In this document: one piece after another, positions 57,103 to 64,000 of the stretch
Numbering within the stretch: the first letter of the stretch is position 1
Layout: each line of letters opens with the position of its first letter
NCBI GenBank assembly: GCA_013115135.1
Contig: JABANP010000194.1
Span: forward strand, 27,014 to 91,013
Length of the DNA: 64,000 bases
Direction of reading: 5' to 3'
Source: Perkinsus olseni
Taxonomy: Eukaryota; Perkinsozoa; Perkinsida; Perkinsidae
Program-made: the position numbers and the translations under genes
The notes under the pieces: generated by a model
Seen by the model: the letters and a program-made list of their open reading frames with translations, nothing else
What the model was told of the DNA's origin: nothing
The model's database searches: none

Positions 57103-59888
57103 ATGGCTGGCCAAGTGGCGTCCATGCCCTCGGGCGGCCTCGCGACCATCGGTATCGCTCCTCGCCAGAAGTACCCTCAAATCCCAATGCATAGTGCTGG
57201 CCGTCCACAGCAGCAGCCACAACCCCTGCAACTCGCCGATCTCCGCTCGGACCTCATACGTCAGGAAGAGACCGTCATCTTCGCCCTCATCGAGCGGGCT
57301 CAGTACAAGCAGGTGGGGGATGGTGTACACGACGGTGTGAACGCTACTGCCTCAGAATCTGAGCAACTACGCCCGTTGCAACGAGATTGGTACCTGCTCC
57401 AAGCTGGACTACTTCCTCACTGAGACCGAGAAGCTTCATTCAAGGTTCAGAAGATATGATATGCTCGAGGAACCCTTCACCAACCCTAAATTTGTAACCT
57501 ATTTTGTCTTACGCCAGGATCGACCTTAGATGCTTCAGTTACCCGCCCCTCTTTTCTCTGAGGCTGAGGACAGTCCACAGCGCATCGTCCCCAACACCAT
57601 CAACGCCAACAGCCGTCTTAAATCGTAAGCTTGCTCTGGCCTCGACGGCCTCCACTGCAGCCCCGCAGGTTTTACATCAAAAATGTTATCCCCCTGGTCT
57701 GTCGTCCGGGCGAGGAGGAGTCGTCAGCCTCTCTAGGTAGCCCCAAGATCCACTGTGTTGATCCAGTTTATACAGGAGTCTTTTTATAGGGGCTTCAGTG
57801 GTGAGAGATGTTACCGCCCTGCAGGCTATGAGCCGGAGAATCCACTACGGCAAGTTGGTCGCCGAGGCAAAGTTCCAGGCCAACACGGAACTGTAATCAG
57901 CATTGACCTTCCCTGGCCGACGCTGCCGTGTAGGTACTCTCAGCTTATCCGCGCACAGGATGCTGACGGCCTGATGGACCTCCTCACGGACTCTGCCGTC
58001 GAGGAGAAGCTGTTGCTGAGGGTTCGGGAGAAGGCCCGGGCCTACGGACGGGATATAAAGACCGGTGACAAACTCCAACTTGAGTGTTAGCGCAGGAGCT
58101 GCAGCGCAGAGTCAGGTGGATCCGAAGCAGCGGTCAATGACTCGGCCCTGAAGGTCGATCCGGACACCGTTGTGCTGGCCTACAGAGAGCTGATGATTCC
58201 TCTGACTAAGGAGGTCCAGGTCAGGACTCCATCGAATGGGGAACTCCCTTCCCCTAGTTTCTGTTGGTTAGGTGGCTTACCTCCTTCGAAGGCTGGACTC
58301 ACTGGTGATAGCAGTGACGGCCGGCTGGGCTAGAGTCGCTGCGGTCGAGTACACTACGGGCAATCCCCTCAATAGCAGCCCGAGAGCTATCAACGCGAAA
58401 GCTCACGCAGCCGAGTTGAAGGTCCACGAGTAGGCCGCAGCAACAACAGGGGGTTGGTGGATGAATTTCCCACTCGGCCTCAGTTCGGTGAAGAGCGTTT
58501 TCGATGATGTAGCCAGCGGGGCTGTGAGCTTCGGCGTGGTCCCTCTAGACAGCTCGGTGACGGGTGGGTGAGACCTCTGAGTATGGAGGCTCATCCCGCT
58601 ATGAAGGTGTCGACATTCAAACGCTGGGGGCTCTCATCGACAGCCACCGACCCAACGGCGCGGACCTGGTCGTATGTGACCAGATATCATTGCAGCCGAG
58701 GTACACCTGGAGAGATCGCCATTCGCAAGGAACGCTTGCTGTGGTCCTCAGTTACGCGGTTATATCTCAACCGGTTAAGTCGGGTAGACCGATTCCGCTC
58801 ACCAAAGCTTCTCGGGTCATCACAACCTCGATGGCCTCCGAGTACTGCAGAGGGCAAATCTCAGAAGTCCCGGGCATAAAAATTCATCTCGTTGATACTT
58901 ACTTCGAGGCTGTGGAGAAGGTGAGTCGGCCGCAGTGCGAATGATCGGCAGCAGCAGCAGCAGCAGCGTTGTTGCTGTCGGGTCAGCTGATCGAGACGGT
59001 GAAGGAGGATCCGAAGGCTGTAGCGGTGATCCCTACGCCCTACCTTTACGAGATGATTGAGGACTACGATCAAGACTTCAAGTCCATCATCATACCCAAC
59101 GCGGACCTCGACAATGTTAAGCTGCAGTAAGTGGCAGCGGCGGCGTGTTGGTCTCTCTCGCTCGGGGGATCCAGTGTTGTGGCGACGCGACCCGAGACTG
59201 ACGGAGAAAACAATGCACGGAAGAGGAGATCTTGCTGGTTTTAAATATGTTAGTTTTCATGCGGCATCACTGTGCAAATCATAAATAGAAATTTCAATAG
59301 AAAAATCTGCTGATAGTAATCACTGGCTCGAGATCCGTCGACCGCAGAATCCGCTCTCGATTTACTCGTTGGTGCCAGCCTCTCGACTCAGGTTTGGGAT
59401 TCTGCGCCGTCCTCTCGCCAACTCCTCGGCTACCGGCTCGGACCGCACCCTCATCGCCTTCAATGTCAACCACAGGCACGGTTCCCTTATGGGAGCGCTG
59501 GACTGCTTCAGATCATCCCAAGTCAATCTATCGAGCCTTCATTCATTCCCTGCAAGTAGGGCATCTACCATGTTCGACCTGTGCGACTACGGCTGCTGCT
59601 CTGCCGCCAGGTACGGGTTTTGACTTTGTGGCGATCGCCGATGGTCATCCTGATGACAAGCAAACGCAAGACGCCCTCGCGCTCTTAACAGGCAGCAGAG
59701 GCGGCAATGATGACAGGCCAAACTGGGCTAAGGTGGAGTGCTTTGTTAACCTCCCCCGTCGTCACTCTCGGCCGCCAACACTCTGTGGCTACGGCATCGG
59801 TACGTGCCTCACCCGTTGTGATCTATCAGGTACTGGGCTGTTTTCATGTCCGCGAAGAAGACCGCTGAGTCCGAAGGGAATGATATGA
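57103..59888 (+). CDS. Chorismate mutase - prephenate dehydratase-like - ACT fusion
   Basis: The first part is eukaryotic AroQ-type chorismate mutase (chorismate to prephenate): LRSDLIRQEETVIFALIERA, LDYFLTETEKLHSRFRRYD, TINANSRLKS, FYIKNVIPLVCRPG, ALQAMSRRIHYGKLVAEAKF, DLLTDSAVEEKLLLRVREKA, LTKEVQVAYLLRRLD. The Arg and Lys of SRRIH and AEAKF are kept; Glu246 of yeast Aro7 is Gln here. In-frame splices then give a PDT-like domain: VFDDVASGAVSFGVVPLDSS, VDIQTLGALIDS, RVITTSMASEYC, VKEDPKAVAVIPTPYL. An ACT domain follows: RTLIAFNVNHRHGSLMGALD, VNLSSLHSFPAS, TGFDFVAIADGHPDDKQTQD. The TRF catalytic motif of PDT is not conserved at the exon junction (LQF or LRF). Start 57103 chosen as first in-frame ATG. 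Stop 59886-59888. Confidence 0.75.
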
Positions 59889-60493
59889 TTTTTTGTAATT
59901 TTATCACGACTTGGATCGGTATCCTACCACTTCACACCGCAGCTGTCGATGCAATGTTGGTAGAATGATTTTCTCTGAACGCCGAGCTCATCGGCTTGGG
60001 GGAGAAGTCTCCTTCGCGGGAAGAGTGTTCGAGTTGTGAGTTAGGGCATCGTAGGTTGTACAGGGAGTCCCTGTCAGGGACTCTTGATACGACTAAGTCG
60101 ACTCACGAAACTGACATCACTTTAAACTTGTTCAGCTCAACCGGAACCGGCGTTAGACTATGAACTCACACGCACTTCAGACTTGGTTGGTCTTTGATGA
60201 CTCCGCTCCCGATGGAGTGAGAAGAGGACAGCGTTGTTGAAAAGGGTTTGTTGCATTAAGCTTTCTGATAGTGGAGTTAGAGAAGCCAGATGGGTGGCGA
60301 CAAGCGTTACTCTACTACGCTATGCATTAGAAATAGTCGAAAAGCTGCGGCTATCAAGAAGCCATCCTCAGGGGAGACCGGAGGTGATAGAGGCAACCGA
60401 CCTATGCACAGTTACACATTTGAGTACATGGGAACAGCACACGAGGGTGATATGTGAGCGACCGCCAGCAACCGCAAGCGTTCCTCGCTGAAA
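59889..60493. other. Intergenic, about 600 bp
   Basis: No gene or repeat is supported. A short + frame at 60234-60491 has no recognisable content. Confidence 0.5.
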
Positions 60494-60928
60494 TCATGAG
60501 TCGAGGTGTTTCGGCGAGCCATGAGTTATCGTCGAGTCCTTGACCGGTTTGAGTGCTCGGGCGCCGTGTATCTCAGACATTGTCGGCGGGTCGACAGCAA
60601 ACATCATGGGCTTCCTTGGGTCCCACACTAGTGCTTCTACGCAACTCGTCCTCTGGACAACAGGCGTTGCCGCGGACGATGCCGAAACCCGACGCGACAG
60701 TGTGCGGACAGGCCGTAGCCACGGGCTGTCGACGACGGGCTGTGCTCCATAGGGAAAAATCTCAAGTTTGAACGGCATCTCGTAGTTCTTGGGGTCCTGG
60801 GTCCATTCAATGGACTCCATTGCAGCTGCCCTTGGTACGTGGATTAACACAACAGCACTGAGTAAACCGAGACGCAGAATTGTACTTCCGTACACCGCAG
60901 CAAAACAGTTATGGCGAAATAGGTCCAT
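60494..60928 (-). CDS. Putative secreted protein, 144 aa
   Basis: A single frame starts MDLFRHNCFAAVYGS and continues into the hydrophobic core LRLGLLSAVVLIHV, then PRAAAME, which fits a cleavable signal peptide of about 36 residues. The mature part (about 108 aa) has no recognised domain, few cysteines and a Pro/Val-rich middle (PVVDSPWLRPVRTLS). It is called because of start position, signal-peptide pattern and length; no family support. Confidence 0.4.
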   Translation of the reverse strand: MDLFRHNCFAAVYGSTILRLGLLSAVVLIHVPRAAAMESIEWTQDPKNYEMPFKLEIFPYGAQPVVDSPWLRPVRTLSRRVSASSAATPVVQRTSCVEALVWDPRKPMMFAVDPPTMSEIHGARALKPVKDSTITHGSPKHLDS

Positions 60929-63749
60929 TTAGCGGCCTATCGAGACATAGCAAAGCGGGGTACACTGTACAGTATTCAAGGTAGAAGCGTCACAGCGATG
61001 GTAAGATAACAACATCGCAGTATGGACAAATTGTCCAGGACAATGAAACCGTAACACAGGGGCTTGGGAGGAGACGGGTGCGAGCGTGGTCGTCGGACTA
61101 GGCCGGCCCGGCGCTAGCGCTTCCCCGATGGGTAGAAGGATGGGTAGAAGGCTTCCCCTCGCGCTTCCCACCTGGGGGCTGGTTGTTGCGGGTGGCTGCA
61201 GACAGAGCCATCCAGGCCCTGGATGGCTCCGCTAACAACCAATGGATGGACAACCAATGGTCGTCCATTTCAAAAGTCTCGCTAAAGAAGCGCTTCTTGA
61301 GGCATAAGAATCTTTTATGATGAATTGTTCAAGGAGCACAACCCGTTTCGAAAGATTTTCTTTTTCTAATGCTTCCTTAGACCTCAAGAAGCCTTACTGA
61401 GCTTCTTATGCCATATGAATTGTATGATCTAATTCATCAAATAATACATAGGTATCTCGCGGAGTCGAACTCGCGTTGAAAACCGCGTGACGAAAACTTC
61501 GTCGGCACGCGTCGTGTGCCACACGAAGTCTCCGTCGAAGTATTGAACTTCATTGGACTGGGAAAGAAGGTTTAGGGTCGAAAGAAGAATCAGATTGAAG
61601 GTAGACATTGAACTTCCAAGTCGGGACTCCCGACTCGGGAGCGTAGCTAAGCGCGTCGCGATGTCGAAATTTCGTCTCGAAGGCCGGAAAATCCCCACAT
61701 AACCTCCTCTCGGTGAGGGTTAGCTACTTTCGCTGCAATCCTCGAGAAAGACCGTCTTTTGAAAGAAAGTGAAGCTTCTCGAGCTTCTTGAGGGGTTTAT
61801 TCGGCGCGCCTATGTGTATGCGAAAACATGTGAAGTTGATCGATCTTTACGGGTTAGCTAGTCTCGTAGTTGCCCCTTTTCATATCTTGGCTCTTTCCGG
61901 CCTATCGTGCTCGTCAATCGTCGACTGGTCCTACTGTCGTTAGTGCTCCTACGACTCTCTTAACAGTGGGCACATGAGCGACGTCACTGGCAAAGAACAG
62001 CGTCGAGATGACTCATGGAAGACAAGATTTCCGAAAGGAAGTTCAATGTGAACGATTGATCATCGCATTTTGTGCTATGAGGAAGGGAGCTAACAGGGTG
62101 TATCGCGAATCGTCCATGAGCGCTTCGTGCAGGGAATGTTCGGCGCCAAAGTGTTCGATCCATTGTTCATTCCGCCTCAAGTTTTCTGGACTGACCAGAA
62201 TGTGCTCGGCTCGTCCACCATTTTTTTCGTATTTGCTCGTCTCAACTTCGATTTTTCCATAGGTGGTACTTCCATGCATGGTTTTGTGCCAGAAAGTAGC
62301 TCGCTCGTGGATAGAACTAGGAACCATGGGGACTATTGCGTGCCGTTCTAACCTACTCATCAATATCACGGGACCATCCTCGACGCTCCATACCAGACCA
62401 GTCATACGGCTGCCTACTCACTTAGTCAATAAGATGAACTTAATTGTCATATTGGCCGTTCTCCTCACTGTGTTGAACGACTACGAAGCCAATGTCAGAG
62501 AGTTGAATAGGAGACTACGGGGGAACCCCTCGAACAGTTTTTGGGCGATGTTTGTCGTCGCCCACTGTTTCTTGTTCAATTTTAAGCCCCTCAAGTTCCC
62601 TTGTGGCAAAGGCTCATAATCTCCGGACCCTAGTAACTTACTAGCAGTAAGCATATATTTCTCGAGATTCTTGTGGCAAGCAAGTTCCACTCCCAGTCCG
62701 GTATGCAAGGTGTAGGGAACGCTAGCCTCGTAACTTACGAGTCGTAAGATTCGATACTGATGAAAAAGTCACGATAAAGTGTGAATAGGAACATAGTCAA
62801 GAAAAGGCTACTTCTGCTCATATACTGACAATACGTGGTCAAATAGAGGGTATTAGAGATCCCGACCTTGAATGTGTTCCTCCTCAACAACGTTCACTCC
62901 GCCGTTTTCTCTGATGTTACGTAAGGGACATTGAATGCGTGTGTTTTTAGCACCCGCTCAGCGAGTTGCCGACCAACGAGCTGGGCCCAGCATCTTGGCG
63001 TTCTACACGTTACCATAGACCCGGTGGGTGCTGGATATTCACGATAGCCAAAGAACCTTCAAGACTATAATATCCTCAGACTGTCTCGACCCCCAGTCTC
63101 CTCGGTTCTGTGGCTGAACCCGCATGATTGACTCGAATGCTCTGTGGTTCTATCGCCTACACTGAGATACATCCAAGCTGGGTAGCCAATATACTGTGCA
63201 CTGCGACACAACAAGGACGCCTCATTTGACAACATCCACGCCCAAATAAGTTGAAGAATGTAGGGTAGAATAAACATGGAACACTCAGAAATGAGATGAC
63301 ACTCTCCCTTGGCCTGAAGGCCAGCATGCAAAATCTTGCTGATCGTGATGGACGACCACCGACGATGCAACAACTCAGCCGAGCAGAACGAAGGAGTCCA
63401 CTTCCGAGTAGAGGGCATCATCACCAATTATGGACCATTCTAAGATCAGGGAACTCCACCACATTTCCACACAAATGATACTCCTACCATCGTCGAACTC
63501 GGACTGCTCCGTGTCACAGTCCAGATCCTCCATGTCCAACTCATCGTCTCCGTAGCCGAGGGGCGCAGGAATAGCCAATCTCCGCGGCTGAGAAAAGGAG
63601 GTGGTAAGTGGATGAGAGCGCTTCTCGAGGATACCTCGAAGATCTCGAGGTCGGTGCAGTCGAGCACGGGCAGGCCCGTACCATTTGCTAGACGTTCGGA
63701 ATCGGTTAAAGTCAAGATCTGATACGGGGGCCAGCACCGTAGCAACGGA
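60929..63749. other. Largely non-coding region with inverted repeats
   Basis: About 2.8 kb. Features seen are a perfect 11-bp inverted repeat at 61205-61229, nested inverted segments at 61292-61412, and a tRNA-3'-half-like string at 61452-61470. Frames at 62043-62405 (-), 62434-62619 (+, hydrophobic start MNLIVILAVLLTVL) and 63375-63745 (-, acidic DELDMEDLDCDTEQSEF) may be exons, but I could not join them into a gene. Confidence 0.4.
61205..61229. repeat. Perfect 11-bp inverted repeat
   Basis: gagccatccag and ctggatggctc flank gcc. A hairpin would form on either strand. It is followed by two direct copies of aaccaatgg. Confidence 0.9.
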
Positions 63750-63992
63750 CTAGAGGATTCGCCTCACATTCTCCATGCAGAAAGCCGGAATCAACTCGTT
63801 ACATGCAGAGCTTTGGAAGCCGATTTCCACGCCTACTCCGCGGTACCGCAGCTCTGGCGTGTCGACCTGGGCGCCCTGGAGAAGAACCATTTCATCAACC
63901 ACGATGATGTTCGGTCACATCCTCACCCGATAAAGCTGAATTTGAGTGCAAGACTCGGCGGGTGGTGGTTTAGGACGATCGCAGACAGCCAT
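63750..63992 (-). CDS. Possible 3' end of an unrecognised gene running off the right edge
   Basis: Two putative exons: MAVCDRPKPPPAESC with QIQLYR, a GTGAGG donor and ...CTCCAG acceptor, then GAQVDTPELRYRGVGVEI and ACNELIPAFCMENVRRIL, ending at 63750-63752. The splice is phase 0. The Met may be internal, because the frame is open to the window edge. No family is recognised. Confidence 0.35.
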
Positions 63993-64000
63993 GGCCTGTC

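Noticed and set aside
62043..62405. 120-codon minus-strand frame as a gene
   Set aside because: No recognisable domain, signal peptide or splice-linked neighbours. It overlaps a + frame of equal quality, so neither is called.
1..64000. CRISPR arrays, bacterial operons or phage modules
   Set aside because: The repeats found are coding or dispersed, and genes are spliced with GT-AG introns throughout, which marks eukaryotic nuclear DNA.

Overview
The window reads as nuclear DNA of an intron-dense, flagellated protist. Most coding regions are broken into short exons joined by GT-AG introns of roughly 40-80 nt, GC content is moderate, and genes lie in same-strand runs: + (1-25.2 kb), - (26.2-33.8 kb), + (34.4-45.4 kb), - (45.9-52.0 kb), + (52.9-59.9 kb), then mostly - to the end. 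WRKY19-like HGGG zinc-finger repeats, a SPAG1-like dynein-assembly co-chaperone and complete endomembrane machinery would fit an alveolate or stramenopile; a Perkinsus-like alveolate is my best guess but is inference only. I see no prokaryotic operons, CRISPR, rRNA or convincing tRNA. All gene models were spliced by eye, so exon ends are approximate.

Layout. 1-6.3 kb: 3' part of an AP-4 epsilon adaptin, an unrecognised serine-rich gene, and TAF7 (TFIID). 6.5-22.4 kb: an accessory block holding a transposase-type HTH remnant and six same-orientation paralogs of an unrecognised multi-exon coiled-coil gene. Copies 1 and 2 are frameshifted in exon 2; copies 3-6 look open where I checked. A diverged duplicate of the TAF7 3' end lies between copies 1 and 2. 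23.2-25.2 kb: SPAG1-like TPR protein. 26.2-33.8 kb (-): two WRKY19-like zinc-finger paralogs (one intronless, one intron-rich), a START-domain lipid-transfer protein, and two tandem CCCH zinc-finger paralogs.

34.4-45.4 kb (+): three adjacent early-secretory genes, namely Sec16, a golgin-84-like tail-anchored coiled-coil protein, and what appears to be one gene fusing kelch repeats to a complete Rab GTPase domain. 45.9-52.0 kb (-): a coiled-coil protein, a basic low-complexity protein, a RING-H2 protein and an unrecognised protein. 52.9-59.9 kb (+): topoisomerase IB, then a gene joining a eukaryotic-type chorismate mutase to a prephenate-dehydratase-like domain and an ACT domain, a eukaryotic analogue of the bacterial P-protein (chorismate to phenylpyruvate). 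60-64 kb is mostly non-coding, with one putative secreted protein and a possible partial gene at the right edge.

The observations most worth following are the tandem paralog array, the kelch-Rab fusion, the chorismate mutase-PDT-ACT fusion with altered key residues, and a 12-mer repeated exactly seven times.
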